Part shown: piece after piece, positions 36,287 through 44,920 of the stretch
Layout of the letters: each line of letters starts with the position of its first letter
How positions within the stretch are numbered: the stretch's first letter is position 1
Assembly: GCF_017355785.1 (NCBI RefSeq)
Contig: NZ_JAFEWE010000014.1
Span: 113,824 to 177,823, forward strand
Source: Desertivirga arenae
GTDB lineage: Bacteria; Bacteroidota; Bacteroidia; Sphingobacteriales; Sphingobacteriaceae
Reading direction: 5' to 3'
DNA length: 64,000 nt
Program-made: the position numbers and the translations under genes
The notes under the pieces: model-generated
Told to the model about the DNA's origin: nothing
What the model saw: the letters and a program-made list of their open reading frames with translations, nothing else
Databases searched by the model: none

Positions 36287-37168
36287 CTACTCCCCTATAT
36301 CCAACACTCTCATTTTCTCCTCAAACACTTCTGCAGCTTCCTCCAGCAGCCCCTTCGTTCGCTCCATTAGTACAGCAAGCTGCTTGTCACTTACTATAAA
36401 ATCAGAAGTATACCGAGAATCAAGGTAAACATGCTCTAACAGATCCAAAATTTCCTTGTCTTCCTCAGTCTCATCAGGAAAGTAGTCCAGAAGACTTGGA
36501 GCAATGCGACGGATATGAGTTTTCAGTGCCCTTAATGAATGCGTTTTCTGGTCCCTCCCATAAAAGGCACGAGTAAGCCAGCGGTAGCACTGTTCAATGG
36601 TCTGTTGCAGCATAAAGGTTGCCATGGTATTCTCCCTTCCTGCAGCGTACATGGAGGCTCCCTGGTAAAACAAACTGGAAAGCTTTTTACCAGCCTCAAA
36701 GGTGACCGATGCTCTTTGCCTTGTAGCAAGCAAGGAAGCAAATGAAACCTTGGGAAGCTTGGATGCAGTTCTATTGTACACCAGGTTCTTATAACAACAA
36801 TGCGTTAGGTAAAAGAACTCCCCCTTGTATAACAGCTCCTTTAGCTGACCCCAATTAAGCAACGAACAGGAAATAGAAGCACAGCAGGCAGTAGCAAAAT
36901 CAAGCACAGGCTCTAGTTCGCGGAAGGACTGACCAGGAGAACCGGCCAATACCAGCACAAAATCGTACCAATGGGGAAAACAGTCTGTTCGCTTCTCCAC
37001 CATAAATACCATATCAGGCTTGACTACACGAACCAGGAACTCCAGTACTGCCTGCTCCTGATCCAGCTCATTTTCGATTGGGAAAGTCTGGAGGTTTTCC
37101 AGCAGATGCAATGGCGACAGGTCAGCAGGTGGATTAGAGCGTTCTTCAGATAGATAAACTGTTTCCAT
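36287..37168 (-). CDS. MNT-like/HEPN two-domain protein
   Basis: A 293-residue cytoplasmic protein. The C-terminal 130 residues are a HEPN domain: helices around TMATFMLQQTIEQCYRWLTR, an Rx4H motif in GRDQKTHSLRAL, and the family-typical YLDSRYTSDF. The N-terminal half has a nucleotidyltransferase-like strand pattern (FPHWYDFVLVLAG), but the GS and DxD residues are not visible, so it may be inactive. Rx4-6H HEPN domains are often RNases of toxin or defence systems. A 74-residue gene directly upstream is probably co-transcribed. Confidence 0.75.
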   Translation of the reverse strand: METVYLSEERSNPPADLSPLHLLENLQTFPIENELDQEQAVLEFLVRVVKPDMVFMVEKRTDCFPHWYDFVLVLAGSPGQSFRELEPVLDFATACCASISCSLLNWGQLKELLYKGEFFYLTHCCYKNLVYNRTASKLPKVSFASLLATRQRASVTFEAGKKLSSLFYQGASMYAAGRENTMATFMLQQTIEQCYRWLTRAFYGRDQKTHSLRALKTHIRRIAPSLLDYFPDETEEDKEILDLLEHVYLDSRYTSDFIVSDKQLAVLMERTKGLLEEAAEVFEEKMRVLDIGE

Positions 37169-37172
37169 TCCC

Positions 37173-37397
37173 CTATTCCTCCTTTCTGTGCCAGTCCTGC
37201 GGATTCAATTGAACAGTATCCAAGAATTCCCCCTCCCTATTCATTCTCTGTGCCGGTGCTGCCTCCAATAGATAGATTACATGTGATTCGATTGCTTTAT
37301 TAAGCTTTTTATTACCTTCTCCAGAGACTTCCTCCTCCAGGCTCAGGCCTCCAGGAGATTCATTGTGATTAAGAGCAGTTTGCGACGTGGGTTCCAT
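37173..37397 (-). CDS. Small protein upstream of the HEPN gene
   Basis: A 74-residue acidic protein (LSLEEEVSGEGNKKLNKAIES) with no recognised motif. It ends 4 bp before the start of the HEPN gene, a spacing typical of translational coupling. That gives it the position of a partner or antitoxin, but this role is inferred from location only. Confidence 0.55.
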   Translation of the reverse strand: MEPTSQTALNHNESPGGLSLEEEVSGEGNKKLNKAIESHVIYLLEAAPAQRMNREGEFLDTVQLNPQDWHRKEE

Positions 37398-37820
37398 ATG
37401 CAGGTCATTTATTGTTGATTTTCGATCTCCTTCCCTGTCATGGAATTAGTAATACATAGAATCTCCTTGGCACATCGTCAACATCCTTAGGTATTTATTA
37501 ATTCCCTCCTTTTCCTTGCAATACTAATTTCGGCAGAGAGAAAGCGGTACCCCACTAATTATACTGGTGTTTTACTCATTTGTCTGGATATATTACTTTC
37601 GAAGTCAAAATGAGGATAAATTTCATTCTAAATAGCAATAAATAGACCTTGGTAACCTCATACAAAATTTGCTCCTTTCAAATAAATCTTCAAGGGCTAA
37701 TACACGTCCAATTAATAATAACTGTCGTAGGTAAGATACCTGTTATGGCCCTTCTCCGGCAGGTGCCTTGCAAACAAAGAAAATAATAAGGGTCTTCAAC
37801 TGAAATGAATCAGGGCACTT
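37398..37820. other. Intergenic stretch without recognised content
   Basis: About 420 bp between the HEPN pair and the DUF6265 gene. It is AT-rich with stop codons in all frames. Only weak short inverted repeats were seen (AGGTAAGATACCT near 37735). No promoter element could be assigned with confidence. Confidence 0.4.
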
Positions 37821-38315
37821 TTATTTGGAATATGGAAACACTGTGATTTCTTCCTTCCCCTCCTTGTTCTTTTCCTTCAACGCGACCTCTAGTTTGTCGG
37901 GGGCTTTTAAGGTGTAACTTAGCTCAGTTCCATCTGCGCCTCTAAAAACAGCGTGGTTCTTCTTTAAACTAATGAGAGGATAAGGGTTGGGAGTATCTTT
38001 TTCTTCCCAGCCAACACTTCCCGGGTTGAAGTGCCGGAGATACATAACCGGTACCAGACCTTTCTGTTCGATCACTACAAATTCATAAAAGACAATTTTG
38101 CCATCTTTAACACAGCGATAGCTGCTGATCATATTATCACCCATTGGAGCACCCCAGAATTCTTCCATATCTCCCCACTGGTGTTTTAATTGCCATTTGC
38201 CTTGCATGAAGCTGAGGTCTTTTATTTCTGCCTTGAATTCCTGCGCTTTAACATGCAGTGATAGAAAAAGAAAAAGGAGGGTTAAGGTAGTAAGGCTTGT
38301 TGAATGTTGTTTCAT
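37821..38315 (-). CDS. Secreted DUF6265-like protein
   Basis: A 164-residue protein with a signal peptide ending at HVKAQ. The mature domain is a small lipocalin-like barrel with the opening LSFMQGKWQ and the central EEFWGAPMGDNMISSYR, the signature of the DUF6265 family, whose usual length it has. The function is unknown; the fold suggests small hydrophobic ligand binding in the periplasm. Confidence 0.75.
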   Translation of the reverse strand: MKQHSTSLTTLTLLFLFLSLHVKAQEFKAEIKDLSFMQGKWQLKHQWGDMEEFWGAPMGDNMISSYRCVKDGKIVFYEFVVIEQKGLVPVMYLRHFNPGSVGWEEKDTPNPYPLISLKKNHAVFRGADGTELSYTLKAPDKLEVALKEKNKEGKEEITVFPYSK

Positions 38316-38471
38316 AAGACATGCGGTTTATCAAATATAATTAATTCCTCTATTGAAAGACGAGTAATTTATTCAGGTAGATTAACTTACCAAAGCCACG
38401 TGAGTAAGATTCTACTCCAGAAAATCAGGATAAATTTCTTTAGCAGCCCGATCCCCTTCCCTATCATTGCA

Positions 38472-39104
38472 CTATTGCACCGGCCTCCAAACGGATGGCT
38501 CCGGCTTCGACCCTGTCATTAGCTCCATCATATAGAACAGAAACTCATTTTGTGTTTTACCACTATCCTCCACTAGTTTCTTAAACGACATATTGGCCAG
38601 GGGAAACAAAGAAGTAAGGTTAAATCGCCATTTCGAATCTTCTTTGTAGAAGTGGATGAAAAAAGGAACTGCTTTACCTTTTGAGACAAGTTGTCCTTTT
38701 GCAAAATCTCCAGCGATCGTGACGTCTCCAATAGAGTTGTCTGAAACCGACGACTTTCCTACCATTCCAGATTCAATAGCATATAGAAATAAATCGGTGC
38801 CTTGCATTTTAAGAATTTCTTCTTTCGAAAGTTTATGCCGGATAACCAACACTGTAAACTTGTCTACTACAGAAAGTTTGTTCACCCCAACACTGTCGAG
38901 CATTTTAGTCTTTACCAGCATCTCCTGGTAGTATTTTTTGGTCCTCGAATCTACCTCTGCTAAGGCAGCTTTTGCATTGTCGGTTAAAATAGCCTTCTTG
39001 TAATTATCAAAGCTAGCTTTAACCAGCTGCTGAGGAGTTTGAGCAAATAATTGTGCTGTAATCAGGAATAAGAAGGTAATTATAATATTCTTAGATATTT
39101 TCAT
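38472..39104 (-). CDS. Secreted protein of unknown function
   Basis: About 210 residues from ATG 39104, which opens a signal peptide (MKISKNIIITFLFLITAQLFAQ). The helical mature part (YKKAILTDNAKAALAEVDSRT) is followed by a strand-rich end. No conserved family was recognised. Confidence 0.6.
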   Translation of the reverse strand: MKISKNIIITFLFLITAQLFAQTPQQLVKASFDNYKKAILTDNAKAALAEVDSRTKKYYQEMLVKTKMLDSVGVNKLSVVDKFTVLVIRHKLSKEEILKMQGTDLFLYAIESGMVGKSSVSDNSIGDVTIAGDFAKGQLVSKGKAVPFFIHFYKEDSKWRFNLTSLFPLANMSFKKLVEDSGKTQNEFLFYMMELMTGSKPEPSVWRPVQ

Positions 39105-39208
39105 TTTTTGTTTTGTGTAACGCAATGACTAAGCTCTTGTCACTCACCGGCCGCATTGCGGGCTATAGGATTCACCAGAATGGGTAAAGATACCAATATG
39201 TAGCAGTT

Positions 39209-39394
39209 ATGAAAAAATGCGCCGGGGTTTTCAGAATTCTTACTTATCGCCTGTTTGGTCAATCTTCAGACTCTGGTAAGCCTCTAATTTTTAGGGTTAT
39301 CGATATGTTCGTTATTTTACTCATTAATGCATTCGCAAAATATGCATTAGCGAAGCGGAGCTTATTCAAAAATGATTACTTTAGGAAGAATTAA
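39209..39394 (+). CDS. Possible small membrane protein
   Basis: A 61-codon frame with one helix (VIDMFVILLINAFAKYALA). Its stop lies 3 bp before the next small frame at 39398. It has no recognised homologue and could be chance. Confidence 0.25.
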   Translation: MKKCAGVFRILTYRLFGQSSDSGKPLIFRVIDMFVILLINAFAKYALAKRSLFKNDYFRKN

Positions 39395-39397
39395 AGA

Positions 39398-39577
39398 ATG
39401 ATGTTCTTCTTTTTAACAAACTTCATTATACTTTTTTTGATACAGAAGCTAAGGAAGACGGGAATTTTAGGTGCTATCCTAATTCCTGTTTTTATCAGTT
39501 GTGCTATTTATATTATTTTCGATATCATTACATATCAGGGTTGCTATTACACTACAACTAATGAAAGAAAAACCTAA
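39398..39577 (+). CDS. Short hydrophobic ORF overlapping the RPYY gene
   Basis: A 59-codon frame starting ATGATG, with two hydrophobic segments (FFFLTNFIILFLIQ and GILGAILIPVFISCAIYII). It overlaps the start of the RPYY-family gene at 39561 by 17 bp, which would allow translational coupling. No homologue was recognised. Confidence 0.35.
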   Translation: MMFFFLTNFIILFLIQKLRKTGILGAILIPVFISCAIYIIFDIITYQGCYYTTTNERKT

Positions 39578-39851
39578 TACCGAAAAGTTGACTTACCTCC
39601 GCCCCTACTACGCAGTTATTTATTACATCCTTGCAACTCTTATTTTAGTGTATGTCGAATCAAGCGGCAAGTTTAGATCATATCATGCGCCTAACCTGGA
39701 CATAGTGCTTCCTTTCTTCTTGTGGATAGCGACACTGGTAATGTTTATTCGTGGACTTTTTAAGATCTACAATGGAACGATTAATTGGATCTCTTTTGGA
39801 ATGCATGCATTTGTGCTAATTGCCTCCATTCTATATATGGCTTTCCATTAA
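39561..39851 (+). CDS. Small RPYY-family membrane protein
   Basis: A 96-residue protein from ATG 39561 with the family layout: a short polar N-terminus, then LRPYYAVIYYILATLILVYV, a middle polar link and a second and third helix (IATLVMFIRGLFKIYNGTINW). Two relatives occur in this window, an intact one at 42653 and a frameshifted one at 33996. The shared core is RPYY-x-IYY and LYKIYN. The function is unknown. Confidence 0.6.
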   Translation: MKEKPNTEKLTYLRPYYAVIYYILATLILVYVESSGKFRSYHAPNLDIVLPFFLWIATLVMFIRGLFKIYNGTINWISFGMHAFVLIASILYMAFH

Positions 39852-39903
39852 CCCAATCTCCCGCTAAAAAGGAATCTATCTTTAGTCCATCACGATTGCA
39901 ACT

Positions 39904-40332
39904 ATGCTTAGTCCAGAAACTACTATTCCAATAATTCAGACATTCTTAAAGGAGAATGATAGACTGAAGATGAACTCTATATCTTTTTCAATCCCTGTTC
40001 CTAAGTGCCAACTATATATCCTGGATGCGGCAAAACTGCTTATTGCAGATCGAACGAAAAACAATTTTCCGGTAGTATATTTCAGCATTGATAGCCAGAC
40101 GAAGCAAGGAAGAAAGGCTCTTGCATTAGCAGGACACTGGAGCATTTTTAAGGATTACGAAGTAATATCCAACTCAAAAATCTTCAGTTCTTATAGAGTC
40201 TTCACGTCCGATGCGCAATTACTCTTTAAAGAAGTGCTCCATATAATTGATAGTCTCTTTCCATTAGTCAGTAAAGAGCAAGTAATAGTAAATCTGCAAA
40301 GGATTGAAGCTCGTTTGACTATCGAAGAATAA
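39904..40332 (+). CDS. Hypothetical protein
   Basis: A 142-residue cytoplasmic protein with strand patterns (PVVYFSIDSQTKQGRKALAL) and a helical C-terminus. It lies 52 bp behind the RPYY gene on the same strand and may be co-transcribed. No family was recognised. Confidence 0.5.
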   Translation: MLSPETTIPIIQTFLKENDRLKMNSISFSIPVPKCQLYILDAAKLLIADRTKNNFPVVYFSIDSQTKQGRKALALAGHWSIFKDYEVISNSKIFSSYRVFTSDAQLLFKEVLHIIDSLFPLVSKEQVIVNLQRIEARLTIEE

Positions 40333-40382
40333 GACGTTAGGCTCATTCTATATTATCTATAATAATAGTACCAGGTTCTAGG

Positions 40383-41066
40383 TTAGAATGGAATATATCT
40401 ACCATTCGGACATTGCAGGCACTGATAATCCCACATTCCAGCTTCATCCAATTCGAAAGCACCTTCAGCATTTGCAGGAGAGATAAATGTATTTCTTTTC
40501 CACATCCCATCCTCTTTATATTTGTACATCAAAGACCTTGTGGTACCATCGGGACGTACGACAATAAACCTGCCTTCTCCGGTTCTCGGATCGGGCCGAT
40601 AGATTTCATATTTAACCTTCGCAAACATATCGGGTACTTCTTTAAGGATCTGTGATTTGTTGTATTCCTTACTTTTAAGTGCGCGGAGTTCATTCCTGGT
40701 TTTTATTCCTGGGATTACTTCTTCGTATTCTACGCATACATTTGAACGGTCTTTTGCATTGCAGTCTGTGCTGTCTTTTGCATATGTAACTGCCGTCCAG
40801 CAGATGGCGTCGTTCATTCCAGGAAGGTAGTAGTAGACTACGAAGTTTTCTTTTTTCTCTGTTTCCTGGCGGATCTGCCGCGCAATTTCTATTAAGCTGT
40901 CTTTTCCAATTACGTTCTGTAAAACTAGTTTCAAAACAGTACCATGGGGCCCTTCATCCTTGTGAACTACCAAATAGTCTTGGCTGCCTTTTGTGCAATG
41001 GGTAAGATTAAATTGTAGTAAAACTAGAAGGTAAAGAAATAGCGGGGCTTTAAATATTTTTTTCAT
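40383..41066 (-). CDS. Lipoprotein of unknown function
   Basis: A 227-residue protein whose signal peptide ends in LTHC, a usable lipobox (Cys near residue 25). The mature part has a helical region (LIEIARQIRQETEKK), a strand region and several Cys residues (DCNAKDRSNVC, QCLQCPNG). No family was recognised. Confidence 0.6.
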   Translation of the reverse strand: MKKIFKAPLFLYLLVLLQFNLTHCTKGSQDYLVVHKDEGPHGTVLKLVLQNVIGKDSLIEIARQIRQETEKKENFVVYYYLPGMNDAICWTAVTYAKDSTDCNAKDRSNVCVEYEEVIPGIKTRNELRALKSKEYNKSQILKEVPDMFAKVKYEIYRPDPRTGEGRFIVVRPDGTTRSLMYKYKEDGMWKRNTFISPANAEGAFELDEAGMWDYQCLQCPNGRYIPF

Positions 41067-41100
41067 TGATAAGATTTAGGATTGTTTACGGAGATGGGGC

Positions 41101-41517
41101 TCAGAAGTTTGCTTTATGGAAAAAAGCTATAGAACTTGCCTTATTATCGATATTATTCAGAATATGCCTGGACTGCCATGAGTACAGCCTATCTGCAACT
41201 TTGTGCAACAGCCTTAGCTGTACCATCATTAAAGCCAAGGTAGTATTCCCCATTTTCCAGCAGTCCCAGTAGTGCTTCAACATTTCAAATAAATCCGCTT
41301 CCCTGCCCTTGTAATTTTGATGAAGTTCGAACTGGAACTGATCATGAATATGTTTCCTTTCTTCCGGGGTAAGTGGCACCATGGCAAGGTATTTAGCTAC
41401 TGATCCCCCGCTATCATCCCAAATCATAGATACGGGCTTACCAATTTTAACATAAGTAACGAGGTCATTATATCCGATGGTAATCTTGTTGAGCCCGTTT
41501 TCAATTTTAAAAATCAT
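41101..41517 (-). CDS. Hypothetical protein
   Basis: About 138 residues from ATG 41517; a TTG at 41541 would add eight. It has an opening strand block (FKIENGLNKITIGYNDLVTY) and a long helical end (EMLKHYWDCWKMGNTTLALM). No family was recognised. Confidence 0.5.
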   Translation of the reverse strand: MIFKIENGLNKITIGYNDLVTYVKIGKPVSMIWDDSGGSVAKYLAMVPLTPEERKHIHDQFQFELHQNYKGREADLFEMLKHYWDCWKMGNTTLALMMVQLRLLHKVADRLYSWQSRHILNNIDNKASSIAFFHKANF

Positions 41518-41675
41518 ACTCTCATTATTTGGACAGTTCAAAGGTCAATACTTAATGTGCAGTCTTTTTGCGCAGTAAAAATATATTTCGCAGCAAATTC
41601 CCTCAGCTTTAAATTTACCTGTTTATTTTACTCATTAGGCAAACTGAGGTTTTATTACACTTCCGAAAAAAATCT

Positions 41676-41683
41676 ATATTTGG
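41676..41683 (+). promoter_or_regulatory. -7 element placed for a leaderless transcript
   Basis: TATATTTG is an exact TAnnTTTG and ends only 3 bp before the ATG at 41687. A TTTT about 20 bp upstream fits -33 poorly. If used, transcription would start at or next to the start codon. Confidence 0.4.
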
Positions 41684-41686
41684 GAT

Positions 41687-42118
41687 ATGGAAACCTCATC
41701 AAAGCCAGCACACATCGGAAGAAAAATCAGTCGCATTCGTGAATTGAGAAATATGAAGCAAGATAGCTTGGCATTCGAATTAGGGGTAAGTCAGCAGACT
41801 GTGTCCAGGATGGAAGCAAGTGAGACTGTTGATGATGAGATGCTGGAGAAGGTGGCGAAGGTGTTGGGTGTTAATAAGGAGGTTATTAAGAATTTTAGTG
41901 AAGAGGCTGTGTTTAATATTATAGGCAATACGGTAAACAATCACGATAACGGATCGCTATTTAACTATTATCCCACATTTAATCCTCTTGATAAATTGAT
42001 GGAAGCCATTGAGGAAAACAAGTCTCTTTACGAAGAAAATAAAAAGCTTTACGAGCGTTTGTTACAGAGCGAAAAAGAGAAGGTGGAGATATTGATGAAG
42101 AGCAACAGTAAGCCTTAA
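41687..42118 (+). CDS. XRE-family HTH regulator with coiled-coil tail
   Basis: A 143-residue DNA-binding protein. Residues 10-68 form an Xre helix-turn-helix (IGRKISRIRELRNMKQDSLA, then GVSQQTVSRMEAS). After a linker the C-terminus is a coiled coil of Glu/Lys heptads (EENKSLYEENKKLYERLL). This type is common near small accessory genes in Bacteroidota. Its target is unknown; it precedes the YcxB-like gene by 20 bp, so it may regulate that unit. Confidence 0.8.
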   Translation: METSSKPAHIGRKISRIRELRNMKQDSLAFELGVSQQTVSRMEASETVDDEMLEKVAKVLGVNKEVIKNFSEEAVFNIIGNTVNNHDNGSLFNYYPTFNPLDKLMEAIEENKSLYEENKKLYERLLQSEKEKVEILMKSNSKP

Positions 42119-42138
42119 TCTGAATCCTAAACATATCC

Positions 42139-42627
42139 ATGCAAATAATCCAAACCAGCGAAATAAGTCTATCACAAAAAGAATATTTCCAACTATTACT
42201 AAAGAAGTATTTTACTAGTCGCAGCAATCTTTACCTGTTAATTGCTCCTGCCCTTCTTCTACTCCAATATACCAGTAAAGGTTTTTTGGATAATGTGGAT
42301 CGGTTCGTTTTGTTCCTGGTTATTAGCTACCCAGTTTACTTAGTCATTTACTTTTATCGTTTTTCCCATTCCAAAGAAAATAGAGCTGTACTTACCAGGA
42401 GAACCTTTAGCATCACATCAGAAGAGCTGAGTGCCGCCATGGAAGACGGTGGAAGTTCTATTATCAAAATGAACAACTTTGTTAAGATCTATAAAACTAA
42501 AGAATACGCCTTGCTTTACCTGCTTAAGAATTCTTTCATCTATTTACCTAAATCAGCTTTTGGCTCCGAGGAGGAATACAAAACAGTGTTATCTTGGGTG
42601 AAGGCCAAGATTGAGATAAAGAAGTGA
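42139..42627 (+). CDS. YcxB-like membrane protein
   Basis: A 162-residue protein with two central helices (residues ~28-75) and a C-terminal YcxB-type domain (LTRRTFSITSEELSAAMEDG, then KNSFIYLPKSAFGSEEEYK). The family is about this length and its function is unknown. It lies between the HTH gene and an RPYY gene, all on the same strand. Confidence 0.7.
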   Translation: MQIIQTSEISLSQKEYFQLLLKKYFTSRSNLYLLIAPALLLLQYTSKGFLDNVDRFVLFLVISYPVYLVIYFYRFSHSKENRAVLTRRTFSITSEELSAAMEDGGSSIIKMNNFVKIYKTKEYALLYLLKNSFIYLPKSAFGSEEEYKTVLSWVKAKIEIKK

Positions 42628-42652
42628 TAGCTGCTATTAAATACTTAACACA

Positions 42653-42949
42653 ATGAGTAAAGCACCTGATAACGAAAATTCAAACTCGCTACGCCCCTAC
42701 TACACAGCAATATATTATTCAATTACAATACCGCTGTTAATATATGTTATTGTAAGTAAGAAGTTTCGAGGAGGTCCCTGTACTCCAGGGGAAGATATTA
42801 TGCTGGCTCTCCTTTTTGGAGTTGCGACCTTAGTGATGTTTTCCCGAGGGTTGTACAAGATCTATAATGCAACGGTTACCTGGCTCTCATTTGCGTTGAA
42901 TATTCTTGCCATAGTGATTTGGATAACGCTCGTTTTCTTTTATAGGTAG
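42653..42949 (+). CDS. Small RPYY-family membrane protein
   Basis: A 98-residue protein with the family core LRPYYTAIYYSITIPLL, the link KKFRGGPCTPGED, and helices ending ATLVMFSRGLYKIYN and ALNILAIVIW. It is the intact close relative of the frameshifted copy at 33996, with long runs of near-identical DNA in the middle. It follows the YcxB-like gene by 25 bp. The function is unknown. Confidence 0.65.
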   Translation: MSKAPDNENSNSLRPYYTAIYYSITIPLLIYVIVSKKFRGGPCTPGEDIMLALLFGVATLVMFSRGLYKIYNATVTWLSFALNILAIVIWITLVFFYR

Positions 42950-42979
42950 GAATCTATTCAGCTTTGGTACAGTAGGCCC

Positions 42980-43690
42980 TTATTTGTAATAATAGTACCA
43001 ATTACTCTGATAGTTATTATCAAAGTTTTCTTTACTATCTAGATTAACCCAAAAGTCCTCCTGTTTGTAATACCCGAACTCATCATATGGTTTCAACAGT
43101 TCATAATACCTGTTGGACCAATCCTTGTGAAGGTCGCTCCTCTCGTATTGCGTAACCTGCTCTTTAGTAAATAAGAAAAATATAGTTGCAGCACCAGCTC
43201 GGCTAATAGTCCAAAGAAGATCTTCTTGTCCTATTTCTTTCTTTAGTTTCTCCAGCCTATCTGAAGGAATACTATCATTAGTCTCTGCTTTGGCAAAAGC
43301 CTCATAAGAAGAATAAGATGTCCATAAGGTTCGCCTTCTTAAACTCAGGAAGCGAAACGTTAAAACAATGCCTGATAATAATGACTGTTTACTGAACATG
43401 TGTTTCCTAATTGCCGACCAGTAATCTAAATTAGGTGCCTTCGTCCTATTCTGACAATTGAGGAGACGTTGTTTCTCGCATATTCGTACCTCATGTTCAT
43501 ACTTGAAACATATTTTTAAAGTTGGTTCTCTTTTGGTTCCTTCAAAACTGAAACAAATATTAATTGGCATGACAGCATAATTTTTGAAAATACGGCCCGC
43601 AAGTTCTGTGAAATGAGGCGCCATCTGTGTAGTTCCCCTGAGAATTTCTCTTGTTTCGAAGTTTAGCTTATCCGTGTAAAATTTCGTCAA
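42980..43690 (-). CDS. Hypothetical protein
   Basis: A 236-residue cytoplasmic protein with a TTG start at 43690; the first ATG is at 43624. It is rich in aromatic and basic residues (RFLSLRRRTLWTSYSSYEAF) and ends in Asn/Tyr-rich sequence. No family was recognised. Confidence 0.5.
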   Translation of the reverse strand: MTKFYTDKLNFETREILRGTTQMAPHFTELAGRIFKNYAVMPINICFSFEGTKREPTLKICFKYEHEVRICEKQRLLNCQNRTKAPNLDYWSAIRKHMFSKQSLLSGIVLTFRFLSLRRRTLWTSYSSYEAFAKAETNDSIPSDRLEKLKKEIGQEDLLWTISRAGAATIFFLFTKEQVTQYERSDLHKDWSNRYYELLKPYDEFGYYKQEDFWVNLDSKENFDNNYQSNWYYYYK

Positions 43691-43809
43691 AATGGTAAGT
43701 AATAAAGTACCCAGTGAAATGGTGAAAACTAAAAGTCAATATTTTTTTATTATAGTTATAATTTGATTAAAAATATTTACGATATTTCTCATCTCAAGTA
43801 CTTGTCACA

Positions 43810-44874
43810 ATGGACTTTAAAGATGCAATTCTGCAATTCGCCTCTAGAGTAGAGAAGCTTTGCCCACAAATTCAAACCGAAGAAGCAACCAAAAACGCCT
43901 TAATTATGCCCTTTATTCAACTTCTTGGGTATGATGTATTCAACCCGTTCGAAGTAAGTCCGGAATTTATTGCGGATATAGGGATAAAGAAAGGTGAGAA
44001 AGTTGACTATGCAATTCTCAAGGATGAGAAACCAATCATTCTGGTAGAATGCAAGCATTACAAAGAAAACCTAGACCCTCATAATTCTCAACTCTTCCGC
44101 TACTTTCACACCACAGAAGCTAAGTTCGGCCTGCTTACCAATGGAATTACTTTCAGATTTTATACAGACCTGGTAACTCCAAATAAAATGGATGAGAAAC
44201 CGTTCTTCGAATTCAAGATCACCGAGATACGGGACAACGAAATTTCTGAACTTAAGAAGTTCCACAAATCTTATTTCGACCTAGAAAGTATTACGAATAC
44301 TGCTAGTGAGCTTAAGTTCCTGAACGAGATCAAAACGTTATTAGCAAATGAGATGATAAGTCCATCAGAAGACTTTGTAAGATATTTTGCTAAGAAAACT
44401 TACCCAAGCGTTGTTACAGCTAAGGTATTAGAGCAATTTACTCCTATCACTAAAAAGGCCTTCAATCTGCTAATGAATGATACTATCAACGACAGGTTGA
44501 AAACAGCGCTAAACGCCGAAGTGCAAAACGAAGAACCGCTAACTTCCGATTCTGTTGATACTGAAACAATAACAGAAAAGAGCCTGATAGTAACCACAGA
44601 GGAGGAAAAGGAAGCGTTCTTTATAATAAAGGCTATCTTACGTCAGAAGGTTGACTCTAAAAGAATTGTTATGAGGGACGCACAGAGCTATTGTGCAATT
44701 CTGTTTGACGATAATAACCGAAAGACAATATGCAGACTGAACCTGGATGGAAAGAAGAAAACAATTGAGATAGCTGCCGCTGATAAAAAGTTTATTAAAA
44801 CGGAGATTCAAGGGGTGGATGACATCTATACATTATCCGACTCTTTGAATGAGGCTGTAAGTTTGTATTTATAA
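43810..44874 (+). CDS. Orphan HsdR N-terminal (type I restriction) nuclease-domain protein
   Basis: A 354-residue protein. Residues 1-160 match the HSDR_N nuclease domain of type I restriction enzymes, with the PD-(D/E)xK site GEKVDYAIL and IILVECKHY. The C-terminal half holds a second strand-rich domain (YCAILFDDNNRKTICRLNL) seen in orphan proteins of this type. The helicase motor and the HsdS and HsdM subunits are absent. It could be a stand-alone defence nuclease or a house-keeping endonuclease. It is followed by a terminator-like hairpin. Confidence 0.8.
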   Translation: MDFKDAILQFASRVEKLCPQIQTEEATKNALIMPFIQLLGYDVFNPFEVSPEFIADIGIKKGEKVDYAILKDEKPIILVECKHYKENLDPHNSQLFRYFHTTEAKFGLLTNGITFRFYTDLVTPNKMDEKPFFEFKITEIRDNEISELKKFHKSYFDLESITNTASELKFLNEIKTLLANEMISPSEDFVRYFAKKTYPSVVTAKVLEQFTPITKKAFNLLMNDTINDRLKTALNAEVQNEEPLTSDSVDTETITEKSLIVTTEEEKEAFFIIKAILRQKVDSKRIVMRDAQSYCAILFDDNNRKTICRLNLDGKKKTIEIAAADKKFIKTEIQGVDDIYTLSDSLNEAVSLYL

Positions 44875-44879
44875 ATTCT

Positions 44880-44912
44880 TGCGGAGCTTCTAACAGGCTC
44901 CGCATCCTTTCT
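44880..44912 (+). terminator. Terminator-like hairpin after the HsdR-N gene
   Basis: TGCGGAGC (44880-44887) pairs perfectly with GCTCCGCA (44897-44904); a short pyrimidine run follows. It is 6 bp after the stop codon. Confidence 0.6.
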
Positions 44913-44920
44913 AAATCTTA

